Part shown: positions 8,409-14,748 of the stretch, piece by piece | Layout: each line of letters starts with the position of its first letter | Position numbering within the stretch: the stretch's first letter is position 1 | NCBI GenBank assembly: GCA_015478675.1 | Contig: JADMIH010000081.1 | Location: forward strand, 1-16,922 | Direction of reading: 5' to 3' | Source: Chloroflexota bacterium | GTDB lineage: Bacteria > Chloroflexota > Chloroflexia > QHBQ01 > JADMIH01 | Length of the DNA stretch: 16,922 nucleotides | Notes under the pieces: generated by a model | What the model saw: only the letters and a program-made list of their open reading frames with translations | What the model was told of the DNA's origin: nothing | Databases searched by the model: none | Translations under genes and position numbers: made by a program

Positions 8409-8414
8409 AGGAGG
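8409..8414 (+). promoter_or_regulatory. Shine-Dalgarno AGGAGG supporting a TTG start
   Basis: AGGAGG lies 6 bases before TTG 8421. No ATG or GTG begins the frame near here, so this strong site is the main reason for accepting the rare start codon over a second TTG at 8430. Confidence 0.75.
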
Positions 8415-8420
8415 CTTGAT

Positions 8421-10247
8421 TTGGCCCCATTGAAGATACCACTACAGGTCTACTGCCCCAGTTGTAAGGCGGGTAATCGCACCGGCTCGCCATATTGCAG
8501 CCGTTGTGGAGCGCCGCTTAGCAATGTTACCGCTACTCAATCCCAATCGGGCGAGCCTATCTCTGCAAAAGTGCCTGCAAGCCCGGAGCCCTCACCGGGA
8601 GTTTACAATGATGGGCAGGACCCGTCCGCCGCCAGGCAGGCATACGACAAGGCCTCCAAGCTCCTGATGGACGGAGAGGAGATAAAGTATGTTGCGGTAG
8701 CGAGCAAAGGTGGGGTTGGGCACGCGGCGGAGTGCGCTGTAGCCACGAACAAGCGCCTGATTGTTTTCAAGAAGAAGATGCTCGGCTCGTCCACACAGGA
8801 CGATTGCAGCTGGCGTGATATTTACAAAGCGGAAATGAAGGAAGGGCGTAATGGCCTAATTTTTGTTCTAAATGCGATACAGGGCTGGCAACTCGCCGTG
8901 GAGTCGCTGCCGCAAGCGCAGGCGTGGCGGCTATACGATCTGGCTGTAGAGTTCAGCGAGCGCCTGCGCGAAACTCTAAAGAAGCAACAGCCTGACGATG
9001 CGCCCGGCGCACCGAGTAGCGGTGTCAGCACTGTACCGACGTCTCTGCCGCAAGAGCAACCTTACGTGGCCGCACCGCAACCGACGCAGCCTATGCCCTC
9101 CGCACCGCTCGCGACCGCGCAGACGTTGCCAGCTTCAATGCCTTCTACACCCCTCGCGGCGGCTATGCATCCTGAACTTCAATCCAGATCGCAAGTACAG
9201 GTACAGCAAAGTCTGCCACAAGCGCCAGCCCCAACGCCGGCCCAACTGCACTACAACACGCCACCTTTGACGCAGCATGCGGTATCAAGCCCACTTCCCC
9301 AGGTAACGCAGCAGCCCAGGCCCCTGGTTTCCGGCCCACTCTCTGCGCGGATGGCGCAGGAGAGGCAGGGAGCGCAGGGTTTCTCAGGGCCTCTCTCCCC
9401 TCTTCGTAATAGCCAGGTAGCTCAGAACCAGGCTTCCGGCCCGTTGGGCCAGCAACCTGTCTCCGGCTCGTTGAATGGGTACGCTTCTCAACAGCAGGTA
9501 AGGTCTTCGGAGCCGCTTTATGCCCCTCCTTCTCAGCCTCTTTCTCAGCCTCTGACGCAACCACAGGCGCAGTCACAACAGCCGGTGCAGAGCGACTCTC
9601 CAGAGGTGGCTTCTCAGCGTGGAGAGGCGCCTATCCCGCTACACGAGAGCGTCTTGCAGGAGATTCTAAGAGCGTCGCGGCACGAGGCAGCTGAGGCGGC
9701 TGCTAGGCAGTCGCTAGCTGCGGCATTCCAGGCCCCGCCACAGGTTGCGCCCCAGGAGTTGGTCTTTCAAGAATACTCTGCTCCTCCAGTAGCACACGAG
9801 ATGCAGATAGGGCAGCGCGACAATCAGAGCACGCCGCCATCTTCCCCGTTGCCATCACAGGAATTTGCGCCCATGCCCGCGCCGACGGATGATGCGGGGC
9901 AGGGTGTGCCATTCTATCCTGTGGAGGAGGATGCCACAGTTACAGGGCAGCTTATGACGCAGATATTGAACCCCGGGGAAAGCCTTGACACAGACTTGCT
10001 CTTTCAAGGGGAGAGGCAGACGGGCCAGATCATGCCGAGCCAGCAAGGGCAGCCCTCCCGGTCGAGGAACTCCAGGTCCAAGACACAGACAGGCTCTACT
10101 GCTTCCTCGACAAGCGCGTCCAAGAAAGCTGCGTCAGCCGATGACCCTGTAAAGAAGATGAAGCAGCTCAAAGAGATGATTGACGCAGGCTTGATAAACC
10201 AAGAAGACTACGAGCTAAAGAAGTCCGAGATACTCTCTCGACTGTAA
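8421..10247 (+). CDS. Zinc-ribbon / PH-like / disordered / SHOCT protein
   Basis: Protein of 608 residues whose biological role I do not know. Seen: an N-terminal zinc ribbon with Cys12, Cys15, Cys26 and Cys29 (CPSC...CSRC). A PH- or GRAM-like domain follows (about 80-185), with AVATNKRLIVFKKKMLGSS, the usual 'TNKRLI' strand, ending in a helix (YDLAVEFSERLRE). A very long Pro/Gln/Ser/Ala-rich segment (about 188-570) is probably disordered and contains repeated SGPL/SGSL words. The last 34 residues (575-608, DPVKKMKQLKEMIDAGLINQ...) are a SHOCT domain, a short helical C-terminal tail often found beside PH-like domains. No signal peptide or membrane helix is visible. PH-like plus SHOCT proteins are thought to work at membranes or as oligomerisation scaffolds; that is inference here. 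The linker is far longer than in most such proteins. The start is TTG with a strong ribosome binding site. It is convergent with the hydrolase, with a 49-base gap. Confidence 0.85.
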   Translation: MAPLKIPLQVYCPSCKAGNRTGSPYCSRCGAPLSNVTATQSQSGEPISAKVPASPEPSPGVYNDGQDPSAARQAYDKASKLLMDGEEIKYVAVASKGGVGHAAECAVATNKRLIVFKKKMLGSSTQDDCSWRDIYKAEMKEGRNGLIFVLNAIQGWQLAVESLPQAQAWRLYDLAVEFSERLRETLKKQQPDDAPGAPSSGVSTVPTSLPQEQPYVAAPQPTQPMPSAPLATAQTLPASMPSTPLAAAMHPELQSRSQVQVQQSLPQAPAPTPAQLHYNTPPLTQHAVSSPLPQVTQQPRPLVSGPLSARMAQERQGAQGFSGPLSPLRNSQVAQNQASGPLGQQPVSGSLNGYASQQQVRSSEPLYAPPSQPLSQPLTQPQAQSQQPVQSDSPEVASQRGEAPIPLHESVLQEILRASRHEAAEAAARQSLAAAFQAPPQVAPQELVFQEYSAPPVAHEMQIGQRDNQSTPPSSPLPSQEFAPMPAPTDDAGQGVPFYPVEEDATVTGQLMTQILNPGESLDTDLLFQGERQTGQIMPSQQGQPSRSRNSRSKTQTGSTASSTSASKKAASADDPVKKMKQLKEMIDAGLINQEDYELKKSEILSRL

Positions 10248-10265
10248 AGGGGAGGGCGAAGTGAT

Positions 10266-10309
10266 CTGGTGGCAATCGAGTTCACTACGCGTTGCTTTAT
10301 CTCCACCAG
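10266..10309. terminator. Possible bidirectional terminator between convergent genes
   Basis: CTGGTGG (10266-10272) pairs with CCACCAG (10303-10309), and inner GCAA and TTGC segments extend the fold. TTTTT follows at 10316-10320 on the plus strand. The loop is long and the right arm lies within the last codons of the hydrolase gene, so this is a weak call. Confidence 0.3.
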
Positions 10310-12189
10310 AGGTCATTTTTGAGCATGTTGGACCCCAGCAAGCCAAGCTGCACCTCGTAAGGTGTGCCCACCGCTTCGGGGTGGTACTCGAAGCGGTTGC
10401 GCTCGAAGTATTGCACGAGGTATGTTTGACCATCGGTAGGTGACACCTCGCTGATTTCCTCTGATATTGGGTAGCCGTAAACTGCAAGGCCGCCTGTTTG
10501 TTCCCAAAAGTTGCGGAAAGCCCCGGTGAGGGAGTGCTTTGTCTGAGGAAAGTAAAGAGCATCGGGCGGTATATTGTTTGGGTTCGCCGTATCGAACTTC
10601 ATCCCCTGCGTGATTTCGTCACCGAGGAGCCTGAGTAGCACTTCGTTGGGGGTGCCGGCGTTCTCAGGGTGGTATTCGAAAACGGCTCTCTGGAAGAACT
10701 GGCTCAGGAAGCCATTGTTGGTTATCACAGGGCGGCTGATGGGATAGCCGAAACGCTCAAGGCCTCCTTTCTCCTGCCAGTATTCAGCGAATTGCGGGGC
10801 GATTGCCTGCTGGGTTTCTGAGAAGTACAGTTGATTATCGGCAAGGGCCGCCTGCGCGTCTACAGGGTCGGTAGGTGAGTATCCGAGGGCCAATTCCTGA
10901 TAGACTTTATAGGCGAGTTTGTGAACCCACACCTTACCTGATGGGCTATAATTCTTGCCATCAGGCGTCTCCAAAAGGCGCACCAGTCCGTAGTTGTAGG
11001 TATAGTTACCGGGGACAAAGTCTTCATATTTGAACCAGAAGACGTGGGCCACAGCCGCCTTTAGCTCGCTATCGCCCAGGATGCCCGAGTAAACAGCGCG
11101 CAGATAGCCGGCTTGGTTGATCTCGTCGGCGGTTGGTGGATCGCCTGGGTTTTCTGGGGGCGCAGCTTGAGCGCCGATCTCGGTGATCCATAGCTTGCTG
11201 TTGTAGTCGCCACGGTCCTGCAGCTTGCGAGCAAAGTCCTTGAGTATTGCGAACAACTTGTCTGGCTCAAGGAAGTAGGGGTGCAGGGCAATGCCATCCC
11301 AGGGCACCTGGCTGAAGCCCGGCCGGCTACTTTCTGTCTCCTGGTAACGCTTCACCCAGGGCGACACGTATAGCTGGTAGAGGTAATCAAACTGGTCATG
11401 GTTCTTTCCCTCCGGTGGCGAACCGATGAGCATCCCTCCCGTAATAACCTGAGATTGAGGCGATACCCCTTTGATAGCTCTATATGCGCTTGTGAGAAGG
11501 GCAGCGTAGCGATCAGGCTTCATTTCAGCGGAGCCGTTTCTGGTGTCCTGCCACAGGTCAAAGCTAATGTTAGGCTCGTTGATAATCTCGTAGGCGCTTA
11601 TGGCGTTGCCATAGCGAGCGGCTATGGTTTGCGCGCGCCCTGTAAAGACGCGAATAAAGTGGTTGGAGCCGTCGCCTGGGTCACTGCCGCCGCCGTCCGC
11701 GGGGTCGTTGAGGGAGATAGGGCGCACAGTCTTGCCGTCAAAGGAAACCATCCCCACGTTGAGTAGCGCCAGTATCTTCAAGTTGTACTTGGGGGCAAGC
11801 TCGTTTATGAACCAGTCGTACTTTGACCAGTTTATATCGCCCGCAGGCACAGTGCCATCGTAGTCGGCGAAAAACTCCATCCGAATCCAGCGCACCCCGG
11901 CAGCGGCAAGCTCCTTCGCCTGTTGCTCCAGGGCGGTACGGTTCGGAGCTTCGTGATAGTTTACGGGGTCGGTGTTGTACTCATAAAAGGGGTCGCGAAT
12001 TACCATGCCGAAAATTTCCCTGTCGCTCGCAACGGTCACTGTCTGGGCACGTACGGGCGCTGGACCGTTGAAGATGCCGGGTGCTGTTGCGGCTCCGAGT
12101 GAGGCTGCCAGGATGACCAGCGCCAGCAAAACGCGCCCCGCTCTACGAAGGGCGAGAGAGGCGAGGGAGGGTCTACGTCGTATTAGCAT
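10297..12189 (-). CDS. Secreted clan-A-type glycoside hydrolase with two C-terminal modules
   Basis: Secreted or membrane-tethered glycosidase of 630 residues. Seen: a basic N-terminus and hydrophobic helix (about 18-36, ending in small residues near AQT at 48-50), consistent with export. A TIM-barrel-like catalytic region (about 55-435) follows, with YEIINEPN (Glu205 in the NEP motif as likely acid/base) and LWITEIGA (Glu337 as likely nucleophile). The 132-residue spacing and the NEP motif suit clan GH-A; GH39 or GH5-like are the best guesses. Two modules end the protein (about 452-525 and 543-622), each with FAEYWQEKGG or FRNFWEQTGG, then GYPIS, then QFFQRAVFEYHP or QYFERNRFEYHP, then GTP.EV and LLG. 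They match the two at the end of the protease at 2107-4575. They probably bind cell-wall or surface glycan, by inference. The ATG start has only a weak A-rich ribosome site. The upstream gap carries operator-like repeats. Substrate unknown. Confidence 0.88.
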   Translation of the reverse strand: MLIRRRPSLASLALRRAGRVLLALVILAASLGAATAPGIFNGPAPVRAQTVTVASDREIFGMVIRDPFYEYNTDPVNYHEAPNRTALEQQAKELAAAGVRWIRMEFFADYDGTVPAGDINWSKYDWFINELAPKYNLKILALLNVGMVSFDGKTVRPISLNDPADGGGSDPGDGSNHFIRVFTGRAQTIAARYGNAISAYEIINEPNISFDLWQDTRNGSAEMKPDRYAALLTSAYRAIKGVSPQSQVITGGMLIGSPPEGKNHDQFDYLYQLYVSPWVKRYQETESSRPGFSQVPWDGIALHPYFLEPDKLFAILKDFARKLQDRGDYNSKLWITEIGAQAAPPENPGDPPTADEINQAGYLRAVYSGILGDSELKAAVAHVFWFKYEDFVPGNYTYNYGLVRLLETPDGKNYSPSGKVWVHKLAYKVYQELALGYSPTDPVDAQAALADNQLYFSETQQAIAPQFAEYWQEKGGLERFGYPISRPVITNNGFLSQFFQRAVFEYHPENAGTPNEVLLRLLGDEITQGMKFDTANPNNIPPDALYFPQTKHSLTGAFRNFWEQTGGLAVYGYPISEEISEVSPTDGQTYLVQYFERNRFEYHPEAVGTPYEVQLGLLGSNMLKNDLWWR

Positions 12190-12219
12190 ATTCTTTTTAG
12201 TAGCTCTGTGGGTAGGCGC

Positions 12220-12286
12220 GAGTGATAAGCAGGCGCGGATAGCTCAGGTGAGTGATAAACTCGCTCACATTTATGACGAACGTCAT
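12220..12286. promoter_or_regulatory. Direct repeats and palindrome upstream of the hydrolase
   Basis: GAGTGATAAGC (12220-12230) recurs as GAGTGATAAAC (12250-12260), 30 bases apart, close to three helical turns. The second copy forms an 8-base stem (12248-12255 with 12261-12268, one G-T pair). Next to it is ATGACG-AA-CGTCAT (12273-12286), a perfect inverted repeat. All lie 30 to 97 bases before the hydrolase start, where an operator would be expected. I found no confident -35/-10 pair in 12190-12464; the remainder of that 275-base gap shows no gene. Confidence 0.4.
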
Positions 12287-12464
12287 CTTATTTGGTTCCG
12301 TGTGGGTAAGGTGTATTCTCCCAGGGGCGTGGGAGCATTTTGGTGGGCCGCAGTCGCGTAGCTCGTAGCTATGTTATACAACCTGGTAGGTCAACAGACG
12401 ATGTTGTGTAATAAGCTGAGGTGTACTTTCCTCTTCGGGTTTTACTTGCCGTTTACGTTAATCT

Positions 12465-12824
12465 CTAATGCGAATCTACTATGCCTGGAGGAGTTATTGG
12501 AAGCTTTTCTTCCTTCCACTCGAGCATGCCGCCTCGCATGTTAGAGGCCTTTATTCCCGCCTCGCAGAGTGCAGCCGCCGCATAGTTGCTGCGATTGCCG
12601 CTGCGGCATACGCAGATCCACTGCTCGTCGGGGTTTAGCTCTTTCCATCGCTCTGGAAGCTGCCCCAGAGGTATAAGCTCAACTCCTTCGATATGGCCGA
12701 GCTCCCACTCAGATTGCTCTCTTACGTCTACGATGCTTACTTCGCCCTTTACCCAGCGGTCGTAAACGCTCCTGGCGTCTATCTGCGGGACGGAGGCAAA
12801 TGGATTGTTGGCATGGCTATACAT
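12465..12824 (-). CDS. Single-domain rhodanese (sulfurtransferase)
   Basis: Small rhodanese of 119 residues, which would carry a persulfide on its active Cys and pass sulfane sulfur to an acceptor. Seen: the SIVDVREQSEWELGHIEGVELIPLGQL block (30-56), typical of the fold, and the six-residue active loop CRSGNR with Cys73 at 73-78, followed by SNYAAAALCEAG and MRGGMLEWK. The loop size and sequence fit sulfurtransferases of the GlpE/PspE type rather than Cdc25-like phosphatases, which have a seven-residue loop. I chose ATG 12824 because AAGAGGT (complement of 12834-12840) sits 9 bases upstream. A GTG at 12875 would add 17 basic residues but has no ribosome site. No signal peptide, so cytosolic. 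No sulfur-metabolism neighbours reveal the acceptor. Confidence 0.88.
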   Translation of the reverse strand: MYSHANNPFASVPQIDARSVYDRWVKGEVSIVDVREQSEWELGHIEGVELIPLGQLPERWKELNPDEQWICVCRSGNRSNYAAAALCEAGIKASNMRGGMLEWKEEKLPITPPGIVDSH

Positions 12825-12965
12825 GGAAGGTAGACCTCTTGCTTTACGACGTTGCTCTTCGGCTGTTGTTCGCACAATTATGCAGGCAGCCTTCGTTTGC
12901 GCTGCATAGATATTTTACATGAAGTTATAAGCTTGTACTCGCATTTTCGATAATGCAAACGCAGT

Positions 12966-12986
12966 ATTTCTTGCAACTGTTGAGAG
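12966..12986 (+). repeat. 21-base direct repeat, left copy
   Basis: Begins ATTTCTTGCAACTGTTG and ends AGAG; identical over 21 bases to 13213-13233. The two copies flank the paired hairpin repeats and are in the same orientation. The right part of this copy runs into the left end of repeat copy B. Confidence 0.85.
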
Positions 12987-13110
12987 TGGGGGTGGAGCAA
13001 TCTTCTTGGGGTATATACGTGGATATTGCGCCATCTGCCCTCACCTGCCCTCACCCGCCCTCACCCGCCCTCACCCCCAACCCCCTCTCCCATGAAGGGA
13101 GAGGGGGCTT
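12979..13110 (+). repeat. Dispersed hairpin repeat, copy B
   Basis: Left end GTTGAGAGTGGGGGTG, then AGCAATCTT (12996-13004), a spacer, a run of CCCTCAC units, and a hairpin with 11-base perfect arms CCCCCTCTCCC (13081-13091) and GGGAGAGGGGG (13097-13107) around ATGAA, followed by CTT. It is the longest copy in the window because of an internal tandem expansion. Confidence 0.8.
13035..13074 (+). repeat. Four 10-base tandem units inside repeat copy B
   Basis: CTGCCCTCAC twice (13035-13054) and CCGCCCTCAC twice (13055-13074), in perfect phase. Copies A and D have fewer or more degenerate CCCTCAC units at this point, so the number of units varies between copies. Confidence 0.9.
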
Positions 13111-13135
13111 TCTTCTTGGGAAGAGCCAGGAGTAA

Positions 13136-13210
13136 AGCCCCCTCGCCCCTTGTGGGAGAGGGGCATGGGGTGAGGGGAGGGACGCCCCTGCACCCCAACT
13201 CTGAACGCTT
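13136..13210 (-). repeat. Dispersed hairpin repeat, copy C (inverted)
   Basis: Read on the minus strand it begins GCGTTCAGAGTTGGGGTG, then CCCTCACCCC, then an imperfect hairpin (CCCCTCTCCC with GGGGCGAGGGGGC), then TTTA. Its first 16 bases after GC (complement of 13191-13206) match 16850-16865 exactly. It faces copy B tail to tail, about 28 bases away, so the pair could form a large inverted structure just beyond the 3' end of the nucleoside phosphorylase gene. Confidence 0.78.
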
Positions 13211-13212
13211 AC

Positions 13213-13233
13213 ATTTCTTGCAACTGTTGAGAG
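13213..13233 (+). repeat. 21-base direct repeat, right copy
   Basis: Identical to 12966-12986 over 21 bases, 247 bases further on. It ends 33 bases before the phosphorylase stop codon on the other strand. Confidence 0.85.
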
Positions 13234-13266
13234 ATGCGACGGCACGATTCGTTGCGTATGCGGAGG

Positions 13267-14031
13267 TCAGATGAGCAGGCAGGCTTCGCTGGCGAGCCAG
13301 AAGAGTTTTTCGCGCACCGGTGTGTGGGTCTGCCAGTGGCGGGAGTCCCATTCCTCGCTGCCTACGTCGTCGCCGCCATAGAGGAGTTGGGCAAGCTCCA
13401 CTCCCCTGAAGCGGGCGACCGCGAACAAAGCCGCGGCCTCCATCTCCACAGCCAGGCACCCTTCGGCTTTGCGGAGTTGGACCTTCGCAACCGTTTCGCG
13501 GTAGATTGCGTCGGTGGTCCAACATTTGCCTATGAGGTAGTCAACGTCGTGGGCGTTCAGCGTCTTCTCGATAGCGGCCACTCCTCGCTCGCTCGCGCTG
13601 ACTTCACGGCCTGGGGGCAGGTAGTGGTAGGAAGTGCCTTCGTCGCGCACAGCAGTGGACGGCACGATTATATGACCCAGGGCGATCTTCGAGTCGAGCA
13701 CACCTGCGCCGCCACACGCTATGAAGCTGCTACAGCCGAGGGCGATCATCTCTTCGAGGAGAGCCGCAGCCAGGGGCGCTCCCACCCCTGGGTGGAAAAC
13801 CGCAAGGCGTTTGCCGTTCAGAGCTATTTCGTAGACGGGATGTGTGCCGATCTCGCTCTGGAGCCTGTATATTACCTTCGCCTCGTGCTCCTGAGAGAGC
13901 CCGGTGATTACATCTTGAAAGAAACAGGCTACTGCGTGTTGTGGCACCTCCGCGGCCTTGATCAGATCATTTGGCTCAAGCAGAGCCCGGCGTGAGCTAT
14001 CAAACTCGAGAATCGGGTATTCCTGGCGCAT
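13267..14031 (-). CDS. Nucleoside phosphorylase (uridine/purine phosphorylase family)
   Basis: Enzyme of 254 residues in the PNP_UDP_1 fold family, which cleaves a nucleoside with phosphate to free base and ribose-1-phosphate in salvage. Seen: HPGVGAPLAAALLEEMIALG (80-99) and ACGGAGVL (105-112), forming the phosphate/ribose pocket region; VRDEGTSYHYLPP (128-140); WTTDAIYRET (171-180); and the AVEMEAAALFAVA stretch (194-206), whose EME binds the nucleoside ribose in this family. The length is normal. The WTTDA.YRET and VEMEAAA blocks resemble uridine phosphorylases slightly more than purine ones, but I would not name the base. The start is supported by AAGGAG (complement of 14037-14042) 5 bases before ATG. 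It lies 63 bases after the kinase gene on the same strand, so co-transcription is plausible. A long open frame on the opposite strand (13234-13995) is a codon-bias shadow. Confidence 0.92.
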   Translation of the reverse strand: MRQEYPILEFDSSRRALLEPNDLIKAAEVPQHAVACFFQDVITGLSQEHEAKVIYRLQSEIGTHPVYEIALNGKRLAVFHPGVGAPLAAALLEEMIALGCSSFIACGGAGVLDSKIALGHIIVPSTAVRDEGTSYHYLPPGREVSASERGVAAIEKTLNAHDVDYLIGKCWTTDAIYRETVAKVQLRKAEGCLAVEMEAAALFAVARFRGVELAQLLYGGDDVGSEEWDSRHWQTHTPVREKLFWLASEACLLI

Positions 14032-14094
14032 CTATACTCCTTATGCTGCCTCTCGTTACGACTATTGACGACAGACGACCGGCTGCTTCTTGTC

Positions 14095-14673
14095 CTAAGG
14101 TGGGTCGCCCACTCCTGATGCCACTGCTCTGATAGAGGTGAGCAAGGCTTTGTAGTCAATTGCGGCGAAGTTGGTTGTATCTACCTCTATCACTATGCCG
14201 CCTATGTCGAGCGGCTCGTACTTACCTTTTAGCAGCGTTTCTTGTAGTTCTTCGTAGTTGAGATGGTCCAGGTGGCCCGGATGGCGCTCAGGGGAGCCGG
14301 CGCGCTGCGTAAACCTCTCTGCCAGTGTTACACCTTCGGTGTAGCAGAGCACCTGGCAGGGGATGAAGTTGTGCTTCTCTTTGAGTGCTCGGAATCTAGG
14401 ACTAGCAAAGTCTGGGGTGAAGTTACTCTCTACAATATGTGAGATGCCTCCCGCAAGTTGGACCTCCACAAAGTAGTAGAGAATATCATAAGTAGCTTGC
14501 CCAAGCTGCCTTGACCAATCGCGATCCTTCCAGCCGAGGCGATCAAAGATCAACTCTTTGATGCTGTCTTTAGCGACCAGTGGCAGATGCAGCTCCTCGG
14601 CAATTCGCCTACTGAGTGTGGTCTTGCCCGTGCAGGGCGGCCCTGAGACAATCACGAGCAGGGGTGTTGTCAT
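14095..14673 (-). CDS. AAA_33 / zeta-like P-loop kinase
   Basis: Small ATP-binding kinase of 192 residues. Seen: LLVIVSGPPCTGKTTLSRRIAEEL with Walker A GPPCTGKT at 11-18; LVAKDSIKELIFDRLG (32-47), the usual Asp-containing substrate strand of AAA_33 and zeta-type kinases; HIVESNF (79-85); and an arginine-bearing lid region ERFTQRAGSPERHPGHLD (119-136). These enzymes phosphorylate small molecules, nucleosides, antibiotics or sugar nucleotides; the substrate cannot be read here. Because a nucleoside phosphorylase gene follows by 63 bases, a nucleoside or sugar substrate is a reasonable guess. The frame extends 23 residues upstream to a GTG at 14742, but that codon is too close to its AAGAGG, and the extra residues (RHRRSWLLLYITCTPHD) do not fit the family, so I chose ATG 14673. 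No antitoxin-like small gene is adjacent, which argues against a toxin-antitoxin pair. Confidence 0.82.
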   Translation of the reverse strand: MTTPLLVIVSGPPCTGKTTLSRRIAEELHLPLVAKDSIKELIFDRLGWKDRDWSRQLGQATYDILYYFVEVQLAGGISHIVESNFTPDFASPRFRALKEKHNFIPCQVLCYTEGVTLAERFTQRAGSPERHPGHLDHLNYEELQETLLKGKYEPLDIGGIVIEVDTTNFAAIDYKALLTSIRAVASGVGDPP

Positions 14674-14748
14674 AGCTGTCGGGTCATGTGGTGTGCAGGT
14701 GATGTACAAGAGCAGCCAGGAGCGGCGGTGGCGATCACCCACTGCCTC

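Larger units (their letters stand above)
7846..8420. other. 575-base intergenic region with repeat copy, no gene seen
   Basis: Contains one hairpin repeat copy (7903-7990). Right of it is a GC-rich stretch (about 8000-8060) with GGGGCTTGGCCGGGCCCCC, which can fold on itself, then AT-richer DNA. TATATT at 8235-8240 resembles a -10 box but has no good -35. A short stem (ACCTG / CAGGT) lies near 8317-8335. Open frames here have no recognisable protein features, no supporting ribosome binding sites and low-complexity or odd compositions, so I call none of them genes. A small RNA or long leader for the next gene cannot be excluded. Confidence 0.5.
12825..13266. other. 442-base repeat-rich gap, no gene seen
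   Basis: Holds the upstream region of the rhodanese gene (about 12825-12960, AT-richer), then two hairpin repeats in opposite orientation between two 21-base direct repeats. Several short frames cross it, but they are translations of repeat sequence (Pro/Ser/His strings) and are not genes. Confidence 0.6.

Noticed and set aside
7896..8493. Two minus-strand open frames in the 575-base gap.
   Set aside because: They lack domains and ribosome sites. One reads through the hairpin repeat and the other overlaps the start of a well-supported plus-strand gene.
13020..13135. Possible CRISPR-like array suggested by regular CCCTCAC units.
   Set aside because: The units are 10 bases long, contiguous and without spacers, and belong to a hairpin repeat found elsewhere. 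No cas gene is present.
13234..13995. A 253-residue open frame on the plus strand opposite the nucleoside phosphorylase.
   Set aside because: It is fully antisense to a gene with clear family motifs, has no recognisable domain and begins in repeat-flanking DNA. Long antisense frames are common in GC-biased genes.
14095..14673. A zeta-type toxin of a toxin-antitoxin pair.
   Set aside because: The P-loop and substrate strand resemble zeta kinases, but no small antitoxin-like gene is adjacent and the nearest neighbour is a metabolic gene.
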